Source of the DNA: an uncultured Holophagaceae bacterium
GTDB taxonomy: Bacteria; Acidobacteriota; Holophagae; Holophagales; Holophagaceae
Assembly (NCBI GenBank): GCA_903857495.1
Contig: CAIOFF010000048.1
Location: forward strand, 62,001-126,000
Reading direction: 5' to 3'
DNA length: 64,000 bases
Shown: positions 1 to 7,268 of the stretch, piece after piece
How the letters are laid out: each line of letters opens with the position of its first letter
Position numbering within the stretch: the first letter of the stretch is position 1
The notes under the pieces: model-generated
What the model saw: only the letters and a program-made list of their open reading frames with translations
Told to the model about the DNA's origin: nothing
Database searches by the model: none
Position numbers and translations under genes: made by a program

Positions 1-152
1 GGCGGCGTGCCGAGGGGGTTCCGCAGCGCGGCGAAGACCGCGCCGGCCTCGTCCGCCATGGCCTCCAGGTGCTTCGGCTCGATGACCTGGGCATCGTCGG
101 GGACCGGCAGCTCAAGACCGAGCTTTCCGTAGGCGAGCTTCACCGTCTTCAT
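1..152 (-). CDS. larA: LarA-type nickel-dependent lactate racemase, N-terminal part (runs off window)
   Basis: The gene reads leftward off the window; only the first ~50 residues are visible. They begin MKTVKLAYGKLGLELPVPDD, then VIEPK and an ALRNPLGTPP segment, matching the start of the LarA (DUF2088) N-terminal domain. LarA interconverts D- and L-lactate, or related 2-hydroxyacids in its paralogs, using a nickel pincer cofactor in the cytoplasm. The ATG at 152 has a GGGGA ribosome site. An in-frame ATG at 167 overlaps the TGA of the upstream DUF1893 gene (ATGA), so coupled translation five codons earlier is also possible. The substrate cannot be judged from this fragment. Confidence 0.7.
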   Translation of the reverse strand, partial: MKTVKLAYGKLGLELPVPDDAQVIEPKHLEAMADEAGAVFAALRNPLGTP

Positions 153-163
153 CGCTTCCCCAT

Positions 164-595
164 TCATACGGCCGAAGCCGCTCGCAGCCTGCGTTCCTGA
201 AGGTGGGACCAGACCGCATCAAGGTCCTGGTCCTGGTCGAACAGCGTCTCGGTGGTGCAGAGGATGTGGTCCACCAGCTCGCGGCAGGTATAGCGGATCC
301 CGTGCTGCGCCAGGACCGGCAAGGCGCGGCGGCTGAGGACCAGGGTGTGGACCTCCTTGATGCCAAGCCTCGCCACCATGAGGGCCGCGGCGCGCCCGGT
401 CACGCGGTCCACCAGCCGGGTCCGGGCGGGATCGTGCCCCGTCCCTGCGAAGAAGTCCTCCAGGTCGAAGAGGGGCAGCAGCCAGTGCTTGCTGCTGGCG
501 AAGATCACCTCGTCTCCCGCGAAGAGCTGCAGGGTCAGGTGCGCGGGCAGGCCCAGCTCCGGGGCCCGACGGGCCTCATCCCACACGGCTTCCAT
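164..595 (-). CDS. DUF1893 family protein
   Basis: A 143-residue protein of the DUF1893 family. The fold signature is visible: a strand with FAGDEVIFASSKHW (about 25-38), LLPLFDLEDFF, the helix DRVTGRAAALMVARLGIKEV (about 63-82), then LSRRALPVLAQHGI and a C-terminal CTTETLF segment. The family has no established biochemical role, though members resemble small deaminase-like folds. It overlaps the ECF S-component gene upstream by about 20 bp and the larA start downstream by ATGA, so the three are probably co-translated. The context suggests a link with lactate racemase or its cofactor, which is inference only. Confidence 0.75.
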   Translation of the reverse strand: MEAVWDEARRAPELGLPAHLTLQLFAGDEVIFASSKHWLLPLFDLEDFFAGTGHDPARTRLVDRVTGRAAALMVARLGIKEVHTLVLSRRALPVLAQHGIRYTCRELVDHILCTTETLFDQDQDLDAVWSHLQERRLRAASAV

Positions 596-1127
596 CCGGG
601 CTCTGGGGCCGCGTGGGCAGGAACCGCAGCAGGGCCGTGCCGGCGAGGATCTGGAGCAGCAGGCCCGGCAGCCGCAGCCTGAGGGTCTCGAAGCAGGCCT
701 GGGCGCCGCCCTGCAGCAGCTGCGGGAACAGCACCAGCGTCTGGTGCACGCCCACCACCAGCGCGAGGAGCGCCAGGGTCGGTCGGCGGCTGCGGGCGGC
801 CACCATGGAAGCCACCCCGCCCAGCAGGGCCGACTGGAGCAGCAGCTCCCGGAGCAGCGCGGCCGGGGGCATGCCCGTCAGGAAATGGTTGGCAAGGGGG
901 GAGAGCAGGCCCGTCAGCAGGCCCACCTTCGCGCCGTAGCGCCACCCGGCGATGAGGGTGAAGAAGAGGATCGGCAGCAGCGTCCGGCCCGCATCGGGAA
1001 CCCGGTGGACCAGGAGGGGGAACAGCAGGTTGCCCGCCACCAGCGCGCAGGTCGCCAGGTAGAACCGGCTGTCCGTCAGCCCCAGCGGTTGCGGAAGGAC
1101 CATGGGTTGCGCGCCGGAACGGGTCAT
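576..1127 (-). CDS. ECF-type transporter S component-like membrane protein
   Basis: A 183-residue hydrophobic protein with about five to six membrane segments. The stretch LPILFFTLIAGWRYGAKVGL followed by LLSPLANHFLTGMPP is typical of energy-coupling-factor substrate-binding (S) subunits, which bind a vitamin or metal and dock on a shared ATPase/EcfT module. No EcfA or EcfT is in the window. The start at 1127 is preferred because a CTGGAG ribosome site lies just upstream; a longer form beginning at 1154 lacks one. First gene of the S-component - DUF1893 - larA operon, so nickel or a cofactor precursor is a plausible substrate, by inference only. Confidence 0.6.
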   Translation of the reverse strand: MTRSGAQPMVLPQPLGLTDSRFYLATCALVAGNLLFPLLVHRVPDAGRTLLPILFFTLIAGWRYGAKVGLLTGLLSPLANHFLTGMPPAALLRELLLQSALLGGVASMVAARSRRPTLALLALVVGVHQTLVLFPQLLQGGAQACFETLRLRLPGLLLQILAGTALLRFLPTRPQSPDGSRVG

Positions 1128-1297
1128 GGGAGCTCCAGGAGGGGGACCGTGCAAATCCTACCACAAGGTCATTTTACAATCCCTCAAGCGCACTCGAAAA
1201 ACGCGGAGAACCGCTAGACTTGGACCTTCCCGGCGAGTGCGAGCTGCGGCTTCCTGCCCGATCAGGGTCCGTCTTTCCATAATTTACAAGGGCTCCC

Positions 1298-1669
1298 ATG
1301 CTCCGCGTTCTCAAGGTGATCGCCCAGATCGGTCTGCTGAGCCTGTTCGTCTGGCTGGGGGGCCGGTTCGCCGCGCTCACAGGGCTGCCGCTCCCCGGCA
1401 GTGTCGTGGGGCTGGTCTTCCTCTACCTGGCGCTGCGCTCGGGCCTGGTGAAGCTGGCGTTCATCCAGGAGGGCGCGGACTTCCTGCTGAGGCACCTGGT
1501 GTTCTTCTTTATCCCGGCGGCCGTGGACCTGATGAACTGGGGCGGGGTCTTCTACCGGTACGGGTTCCGGCTGGCCCTGGCCATCGCGGGGAGCACCTTC
1601 TTGACCTTCGTGGTGTCGGGGCATGTCAGCCAGTGGCTGCGGCGGAGGCACCAGCCATGCGAATCCTGA
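1298..1669 (+). CDS. lrgA: CidA/LrgA family holin-like membrane protein
   Basis: A 123-residue protein with four predicted membrane helices. The family core GRFAALTGLPLPGSVVGLVF lies at about 22-41 and the FFFIPAAVDLM segment at about 68-78; both are characteristic of CidA/LrgA. These proteins act in the inner membrane with an LrgB/CidB partner and have been linked to murein hydrolase control and, more recently, to pyruvate and other organic-acid transport. The stop overlaps the start of the lrgB-like gene by 13 bp, so the pair is translationally coupled. CidA and LrgA cannot be separated from sequence alone. Confidence 0.8.
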   Translation: MLRVLKVIAQIGLLSLFVWLGGRFAALTGLPLPGSVVGLVFLYLALRSGLVKLAFIQEGADFLLRHLVFFFIPAAVDLMNWGGVFYRYGFRLALAIAGSTFLTFVVSGHVSQWLRRRHQPCES

Positions 1670-2349
1670 TGACGGGCTTTGGCATCGGCCTGACCCTCGG
1701 GGCCTACTTCCTGGCCAAGACCCTCTACATGAGGTACCGGCATCCCCTGCTGAACGTCGTGCTCCTGGGGGCGACGCTGGTCGCCGTTGCCCTGCTCCTG
1801 CTGAAGATTCCCTACCAGGCCTACCTGCCTGCCCGGAGTCTCATGATGTCGCTGCTGGGTCCCGCCACGGTGGGACTCGCGGTGCCGCTCTATCGGAACC
1901 GCGAGCTGCTGAGCCGCCATGCGCCCGCGATCCTGGCCGGGGTCGGGCTCGGGACGCTCACGTCCGTGGTCTCCGTGGCCTGGCTGGCGGCCTTCGCTGC
2001 CCTGCCGCGCGAGGTCGTCCTCTCGCTGCTCCCGAAGAGTGTGACCATCCCCTTCGCCCTCGAGGTCGTGCGGCTCCACGGGGGTAGCCAGGCCCTGGCC
2101 TCGGCCTTCGTGGTCGCCACGGGAACCCTTGGCTCGGTATTCGGGGGGGCGCTGCTGACCCGGGTTGGGGTGCAGGATCCCATCGCCCGGGGGCTGGCCA
2201 TGGGGACGGGCTCCCACGGTCAGGGCACGGCCATGGCCTTCCTGGAAGGCCAGGAGCAGGGCACCATGGCCGGCCTGGCCATGACCCTGGCGGGCCTCAC
2301 CACCACCCTGCTGGCGCCGCTGCTGATCCGGCTGCTGGTGAGAGCCTAG
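1657..2349 (+). CDS. lrgB: LrgB/CidB family membrane protein
   Basis: A 230-residue polytopic protein of normal LrgB length. Family landmarks are LLGPATVGLAVPLYRNRELL (about 68-87), LLPKSVTIPFALEV (about 125-138) and the C-terminal MGTGSHGQGTAMAF segment (about 183-196). The start ATG at 1657 lies inside the end of the lrgA-like gene, the usual arrangement for this two-gene unit. It works in the inner membrane with LrgA; the substrate or export role remains debated for the family. A GC-rich hairpin follows 10 bp after the stop. Confidence 0.85.
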   Translation: MRILMTGFGIGLTLGAYFLAKTLYMRYRHPLLNVVLLGATLVAVALLLLKIPYQAYLPARSLMMSLLGPATVGLAVPLYRNRELLSRHAPAILAGVGLGTLTSVVSVAWLAAFAALPREVVLSLLPKSVTIPFALEVVRLHGGSQALASAFVVATGTLGSVFGGALLTRVGVQDPIARGLAMGTGSHGQGTAMAFLEGQEQGTMAGLAMTLAGLTTTLLAPLLIRLLVRA

Positions 2350-2359
2350 ATAAGCCGAA

Positions 2360-2382
2360 GGGGGCGGAAACGACCCGCCCCC
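2360..2382. terminator. GC hairpin between convergent lrgB and flagellin genes
   Basis: GGGGGCGG (2360-2367) pairs with CCGCCCCC (2375-2382) across a 7-nt loop. It lies between the two convergent stops and could end transcription from either side. There is no clear U-tract in either direction, so an intrinsic-terminator role is uncertain. Confidence 0.45.
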
Positions 2383-2406
2383 CCCCTGAAAATGAGATGG
2401 GTCCCG

Positions 2407-3225
2407 CTACCTGAGGAGGGCGAGGATCGACTGAGCGGAGGAGCTGGCCTGGCCCAGGGCGCTGATCCCGGACTGGTTCAGGATCTGGAACTTGGAGAGG
2501 TTGACCACTTCGTTGGCCACGTTGGCGTCTGTGATCTGGCTGAAGGCGGCCGTGAAGTTCTCCACCTGGATACCCAGGGAGTTCGAGATGCCCTGCAGCC
2601 TCTCCTGGTTGGCGGTGATGGCCTCGCGCAAGGCGGAGACCTTGTCGAGGGCCGAGGCGATGTCAGTCGCGGCCGTGCCTGCCTGGGCTGCTGTGGTCAG
2701 CTTGTCTTTCATCGCCGACAGGGAGTGGAAGGTGCCGACAGTGACGTCCACGCTGGCGCTACCGCCCACGGACACCGAGACGGCCCCTCCCCCGAAGACG
2801 CTGGCAGAGTTGAAGGTGGTCTTTCCCTCCAGATCCCCCAGGGTGGTGATGATCTTCTGGAACTCGGCATCCAGAGCGGTCTTGCCGGGGCCGCCATCGG
2901 GGCCGGAAGTGTCGCTGGCCGCCTGCTGCGCCAGATCCGCAGCCCGCGTCAGCAGGTTGGTGACCTCGTCCAGCACGCCGTCAGCGGTCTGCAGGAGGGC
3001 AAGGCCGTCGTTGGCATTGCGGCGGCCCTGGGCGGCAATCCGGGCATCTGCCCCCAGCTTGCTGCTGGTGGCCAGGCCGGCCGCGTCGTCGGCGTCCTCG
3101 TCCGAGGCGCTCTTGATGGGTTTGCCGGTGGTGAGGCGCTGGATGGTCTTCTGCAGACCCGAGCTCTTGCTGTTCAGCTGACGGCTGGCGCTCTGGGCGG
3201 CGATGTTGCTGAGTATCGAAGTCAT
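2407..3225 (-). CDS. fliC: Flagellin
   Basis: A 272-residue flagellin. The N-terminal D0/D1 region (1-150) contains TTGKPIKSASDEDADDAAGL and QGRRNANDGLALLQTADGVL. The C-terminal D1/D0 region contains RLQGISNSLGIQVENF and ends in ILALLR. The central Gly/Ser/Val stretch (about 140-165) is short, so the surface-exposed D2/D3 domains are essentially missing. The product is exported through the flagellar type III system and polymerises into the filament. The ribosome site is GGGAGGA, four bases before the ATG, and a sigma-28-like promoter lies about 75-100 bp upstream. No other flagellar gene is in the window, so this is an isolated flagellin locus. Confidence 0.93.
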   Translation of the reverse strand: MTSILSNIAAQSASRQLNSKSSGLQKTIQRLTTGKPIKSASDEDADDAAGLATSSKLGADARIAAQGRRNANDGLALLQTADGVLDEVTNLLTRAADLAQQAASDTSGPDGGPGKTALDAEFQKIITTLGDLEGKTTFNSASVFGGGAVSVSVGGSASVDVTVGTFHSLSAMKDKLTTAAQAGTAATDIASALDKVSALREAITANQERLQGISNSLGIQVENFTAAFSQITDANVANEVVNLSKFQILNQSGISALGQASSSAQSILALLR

Positions 3226-3299
3226 AGCATCCTCCCTGATGCGCTGGGCAGCATCCTTGCTGCGGGGGTCTTCACAGGCAGGGGATCTGCTTGGGATTC

Positions 3300-3327
3300 C
3301 TTTCGGCCGATTCGCCCTGGTTCTTTA
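3300..3327 (-). promoter_or_regulatory. Sigma-28 (FliA)-type promoter of the flagellin gene
   Basis: On the minus strand TAAA (3327-3324) is followed, after 16 nt, by GCCGAAAG (3307-3300). This is close to the flagellar sigma consensus TAAA - N15/16 - GCCGATAA. It predicts a start near 3290 and a leader of about 65 nt before the flagellin ATG, which fits late-class flagellar control. Confidence 0.65.
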
Positions 3328-3484
3328 ACTAATAATATTCTCGACACGTAACCCCTCACAGCTGGTGCCTTCCAGGTCGTGCGCACCCTGCGGTTCTTCA
3401 CCATGGGGCTGTTGGTCTGTTCCGGACTGTGAATTCGACAGCATTTCTTTGATTTTGAAGCCATTCTGACCGATCCTAAGGGAG

Positions 3485-4948
3485 ATGGTCCTCGATCCCA
3501 CCCTCGATCCCGGCGCTTCCAGCCCCCTCTATCTGCAGCTGCAGCGGCGGCTCCGTGGGCTCATCCAGCAGGGCGAGTGGCGCCCGGGCACCCGGCTGCC
3601 CGCGGTGCCAGAGCTGGCCCAGCGCTGGGGGGTCCACCGCCTGACGGTGCTGAAGGCTCTGGCGGGACTCAAGCGCACGGGCTGGATCCAGACGGTCCAA
3701 GGCCGGGGCAGCTTCGTGGCCCCGCGCCTGCCCGAGGCCCCGGGCCTGCGCGCCAGCAGCGAGTTCCCCTTCGAAGGCTCGCCGCTGCTGGTGCATGACG
3801 GCGAGCTGGGCTCCTGGCTGGGCGAGACCCTGGAGCGGGTCCAGGACAGCCACCTGGTGAGCTTCTCCGCCGGCTTCATTCCCTCGGACCTGCTGCCGGG
3901 CGAGCAGCTCCGCCGGCTGACGGCCCAGGTGCTCAAGGACCTCGGCTCCGAGGCCTGGGTCTACTCTGCCCCCGCGGGCCATCGCCCTTACCTGGAGGCC
4001 GTGGGCCGCTGGCTGGCCTCCGAGGGCGAGCCCATCGACGAGGGCTGGGGCATCCGCACGCTGCCCGGCGCCCAGTCGGGTCTGGCCCTGGCCCTGGAGT
4101 CCTTCACGGTGCCCGGCGACAAGGTGCTGGTGGAGAGCCCCTGTTACGTGGGCATCCTGGCCCTCATCAAGGCCCTGGGCCGCGAGGCGGTGCCCGTGCC
4201 CGTGGACCGCCAGGGACTGGATCCGGACCGCCTCTCGTCGGCGCTGCAGCGCAGCGAGGCGAAGATGCTCTTCACGGTGCCCAGCTTCCACAACCCCACG
4301 GGGATGACGCAGTCCAAGGCCCGCCGGGAGCGGGTGCTGGCGCTGACGCGCACCCACGGCGTGATCCTGGTGACGGACTCGGCCTACGGCGACCTGCGCT
4401 TCTCCGGCAACTCCATGCCCGCCTACCGGCGGCTTGAGGGGGCCGACCACGTCATCCACCTGGGCAGCTTCTCCAAGTCCCTGGCCGCCGGGCTGCGCCT
4501 GGGCTACCTCATCGCCCGGGACGACCTGCTGCGGCGCATGGCGCCCATCCAGGAGGTCCAGACCATCGCCCAGCCCCCGCTGCTGCAGGCCGTGGTGGCG
4601 CGCTTCCTGGACAACGGCGGCTTCCGGCGCCACCTGGCCCGCCTCCGCCGGGCGCTGAAGGAGCGGCGCGACGCCATGGTCGAAGCCCTGGCCGAGTCTT
4701 TCCCTGCGGGCACGCAGGTCTCCGAGCCCAAGGGCGGCATGCACCTGTGGGTGGTCATGCCCGAGGAGTTCTCGGCTCTGGAACTGCACCGGGACGCCCT
4801 CCAGCACGGCCTCGGCTTCGCCCCGGGCCCGCTCTTCTTCGTGGATGGCCGGGGCACCAACTGCCTGCGCCTGAACTTCTCCACCCATGACCCGAAGACC
4901 ACCCGGGAAGCCATCGCCCGCCTCGGTCACCTCGTCCATCGGACCTGA
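3485..4948 (+). CDS. MocR-type GntR regulator / PLP-dependent aminotransferase-like protein
   Basis: A 487-residue two-domain protein. Residues about 13-80 form a GntR winged helix (PLYLQLQRRLRGLIQQGEWR, PGTRLPAVPELAQRWGVHRL). Residues about 120-487 form a fold-type I aminotransferase. Catalytic-type residues are present: FHNPTG (Asn270), TDSAYGD (Asp298, Tyr301), and the PLP lysine K331 in SFSKSLAAGLRLGY with Arg338. Such proteins are usually DNA-binding sensors of PLP or amino acids, but some enzymes share the layout. The ATG at 3485 follows AGGGAG closely. It lies 31 bp upstream of ilvE on the same strand and may share its transcript or control it. Divergent from flagellin. Confidence 0.85.
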   Translation: MVLDPTLDPGASSPLYLQLQRRLRGLIQQGEWRPGTRLPAVPELAQRWGVHRLTVLKALAGLKRTGWIQTVQGRGSFVAPRLPEAPGLRASSEFPFEGSPLLVHDGELGSWLGETLERVQDSHLVSFSAGFIPSDLLPGEQLRRLTAQVLKDLGSEAWVYSAPAGHRPYLEAVGRWLASEGEPIDEGWGIRTLPGAQSGLALALESFTVPGDKVLVESPCYVGILALIKALGREAVPVPVDRQGLDPDRLSSALQRSEAKMLFTVPSFHNPTGMTQSKARRERVLALTRTHGVILVTDSAYGDLRFSGNSMPAYRRLEGADHVIHLGSFSKSLAAGLRLGYLIARDDLLRRMAPIQEVQTIAQPPLLQAVVARFLDNGGFRRHLARLRRALKERRDAMVEALAESFPAGTQVSEPKGGMHLWVVMPEEFSALELHRDALQHGLGFAPGPLFFVDGRGTNCLRLNFSTHDPKTTREAIARLGHLVHRT

Positions 4949-4979
4949 TCTGGCCTTACCCTGTTCGCAAGGAGTTTCC

Positions 4980-6077
4980 GTGACCGCGCCCAAGATCGAG
5001 ATCCAGCTCTCCACCCATCCGGCCTCCCCTGAGCGGCGGGCGGAGCTCATGAACAACCCCGGCTTCGGCCGCATCTTCACGGACCACATGGTGGTGGTGC
5101 CCTACACCGAGGGTAAGGGCTGGGGGCCAGGCGTCCTCAAGGCCTACGGGCCCATCGAGCTGGATCCCGCCGCCTCGGTGCTGCACTATGGCCAGGCCAT
5201 CTTCGAGGGCTTCAAGGCCTACAAGCAGAAGGACGGCGGCATCGCCTGCTTCCGGCCCGAGGCCAACGCGCACCGCTTCAACAACTCCGCCCGGCGGCTC
5301 GCCATGCCCGACCTGCCGGAGGAGCTCTTCCTCGCGGCCGCGAAGGCCCTCATCACGCAGGAGCAGGCCTGGGTGCCCAGTGCCGTGGGCGAGAGCCTCT
5401 ACATGCGGCCCCTGATGATTGCCACCGAGGCGGCCCTCGGGGTGAAGCCCAGCAGCGAGTATCTCTTCCTGCTGCTGGCCAGCCCCAGCGGCGCCTACTT
5501 CCCGGCGGGCGTGAAGCCCGTGACGGTGTGGATCTCCGAAGACTACGTCCGCGCGGCCCCCGGCGGCACGGGCTTCGCCAAGTGCGCTGGCAACTACGCC
5601 GCCAGCCTCGTGGCCCAGCACCAGGCCAAGGGCCAGGGCTGCGACCAGGTGGTCTGGCTGGATGCCATCCACCGCGAGTACATCGAGGAGATGGGTGGCA
5701 TGAACCTCTTCTTCGTCTACCAGGAGAATGGCGAGACCGTGGTGGTCACGCCGGAGCTGACGGGCAGCCTGCTGCCGGGCATCACCCGGGACAGCCTGCT
5801 GCAGCTGGCCCGGGAGCAGGGCTTCCGCGCCGAGGAGCGCCGGATCAGCGTGAGCGAGTGGCGCACCGCCATCGCCGAGGGCCGCATGACCGAGGCCTTC
5901 GCCTGCGGCACCGCCGCCGTGATCACCCCGGTGGGCGAGGTCAAGTCCGCCCGCGGCGGGTGGACCATCCACGGCGGCCAGACCGGCCCCGTGGCTGCCA
6001 GGCTCCGCCAGGTCCTCCTCGACATCCAGCACGGCCTCGCCCCCGACACCCACGGCTGGATGCAGAAGATCGTCTGA
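4980..6077 (+). CDS. ilvE: Branched-chain amino acid aminotransferase
   Basis: A 365-residue type II branched-chain aminotransferase (fold-type IV PLP enzyme), which catalyses the last step of Val, Leu and Ile synthesis. Visible signatures: LHYGQAIFEGFKAYK (about 68-82), MRPLMIA, the PLP lysine K201 in GTGFAKCAGNYAAS, VVWLDA, and EAFACGTAAVITPV near the C-terminus. The GTG at 4980 is chosen because AAGGAG lies five bases upstream and the protein then has the family's usual length. It follows the MocR-type gene by 31 bp and precedes a DAHP synthase, giving an amino-acid biosynthesis cluster. Confidence 0.93.
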   Translation: MTAPKIEIQLSTHPASPERRAELMNNPGFGRIFTDHMVVVPYTEGKGWGPGVLKAYGPIELDPAASVLHYGQAIFEGFKAYKQKDGGIACFRPEANAHRFNNSARRLAMPDLPEELFLAAAKALITQEQAWVPSAVGESLYMRPLMIATEAALGVKPSSEYLFLLLASPSGAYFPAGVKPVTVWISEDYVRAAPGGTGFAKCAGNYAASLVAQHQAKGQGCDQVVWLDAIHREYIEEMGGMNLFFVYQENGETVVVTPELTGSLLPGITRDSLLQLAREQGFRAEERRISVSEWRTAIAEGRMTEAFACGTAAVITPVGEVKSARGGWTIHGGQTGPVAARLRQVLLDIQHGLAPDTHGWMQKIV

Positions 6078-6147
6078 CCCGCACCCTCATCAGCGCGGAC
6101 CGCGCCCGGCTCGCCGGGCGTGGGATCCCTCCCTCCGGAAAGTGACC

Positions 6148-7218
6148 ATGCAACCGACTGAGAACCTCAACATCGAAGCCTTCGAGACCCTGCCCACGCC
6201 GGAGGAGATCCATGCCCGGCTGCCGCTGTCGGAGGCGGCCGCCCAGACGGTCCTGGAGGGGCGCCGGACCCTCGAACGCATCCTGGACCGCAAGGACGAG
6301 CGGCTGTTCCTGGTGGTGGGTCCCTGCTCAATCCACGACCCCGTGGCCGGCCTGGAGTATGCCCGCCGCCTGAAGGTCCTGGCCGACGAGGTAGCCGATA
6401 CGCTGGTCCTCGTCATGCGGGTCTACTTCGAGAAGCCGCGCACCTCCACCGGCTGGAAGGGCTACATCAACGATCCCCGCATGGACGACTCCTTCCACAT
6501 CGAGGAGGGACTCCAGAAGGCGCGGACCTTCCTGCTGCAGGTCAACGAGCTGGGCATGCCCGCCGCCACCGAGGCCCTGGATCCCATCGCGCCCCAGTAC
6601 CTCGGCGACCTCATCGCCTGGACCGCCATCGGCGCCCGCACTTCCGAGTCCCAGACCCACCGCGAGATGTCCTCGGGCCTGTCCACGCCCGTCGGCTTCA
6701 AGAACGGCACGGACGGTTCCGTCGAGACGGCCATCAACGCCATCCTCTCCGCCGCCAGTCCCCACAGCTTTCTGGGGCTGAACAACCAGGGCCGCTCGGC
6801 CGTGGTGCGCACCCGCGGCAACGCCTACGGCCATGTGGTGCTGCGCGGCGGCGGCGACCGGCCCAACTACGACACGGTCAGCATCGCCATGGCCGAGCAG
6901 GCCCTGGCGAAGGCCAAGCTCGCCCGGAGCATCGTCGTGGACTGCTCCCACGCCAACAGCTACAAGAAGCCGGAGTTGCAGCCCCTGGTCTTGCGGGACT
7001 GCGTGAACCAGATCGGCTCGGGCAACCAGTCCATCGTCGGCTTCATGATCGAGAGCTTCCTGGAGGCGGGCAATCAGTCCATTCCCCAGGACCTCACCCA
7101 GCTGAAGTACGGCTGCTCCGTGACCGATGCCTGCATCGACTGGGCCACGACCGAGACCATGATCCGCGCGGCCCGCGTGGCCCTGCGCGAGCCCCTGAGC
7201 CGGCGCGCCAAGGCCTGA
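6148..7218 (+). CDS. 3-deoxy-7-phosphoheptulonate (DAHP) synthase, class I AroF/G/H type
   Basis: A 356-residue class I (AroF/AroG/AroH-like) DAHP synthase. It condenses phosphoenolpyruvate and erythrose 4-phosphate at the entry of the shikimate pathway. Diagnostic segments: FLVVGPCSIHD, MRVYFEKPRTSTGWKG, PRMDDSF, ARTSESQTHREM, GFKNGTDGS, RGGGDRPNYD, and VDCSHANSYK near the end, which carry substrate and metal ligands. The ATG at 6148 is preferred over an in-frame GTG two codons earlier. The isoenzyme (Phe-, Tyr- or Trp-sensitive) cannot be decided here, so no symbol is given. Confidence 0.93.
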   Translation: MQPTENLNIEAFETLPTPEEIHARLPLSEAAAQTVLEGRRTLERILDRKDERLFLVVGPCSIHDPVAGLEYARRLKVLADEVADTLVLVMRVYFEKPRTSTGWKGYINDPRMDDSFHIEEGLQKARTFLLQVNELGMPAATEALDPIAPQYLGDLIAWTAIGARTSESQTHREMSSGLSTPVGFKNGTDGSVETAINAILSAASPHSFLGLNNQGRSAVVRTRGNAYGHVVLRGGGDRPNYDTVSIAMAEQALAKAKLARSIVVDCSHANSYKKPELQPLVLRDCVNQIGSGNQSIVGFMIESFLEAGNQSIPQDLTQLKYGCSVTDACIDWATTETMIRAARVALREPLSRRAKA

Positions 7219-7268
7219 GGGGAAGTCGCCGTCTGTCCTACACTGAGAGGCGCACGCAAGGATCCAGG

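Noticed and set aside
576-1164. Long overlapping open frames on both strands opposite the ECF S-component and DUF1893 genes
   Set aside because: They are high-GC shadow frames rich in Arg/Gly/Pro/Gln with no family match; the minus-strand membrane protein and DUF1893 explain the sequence.
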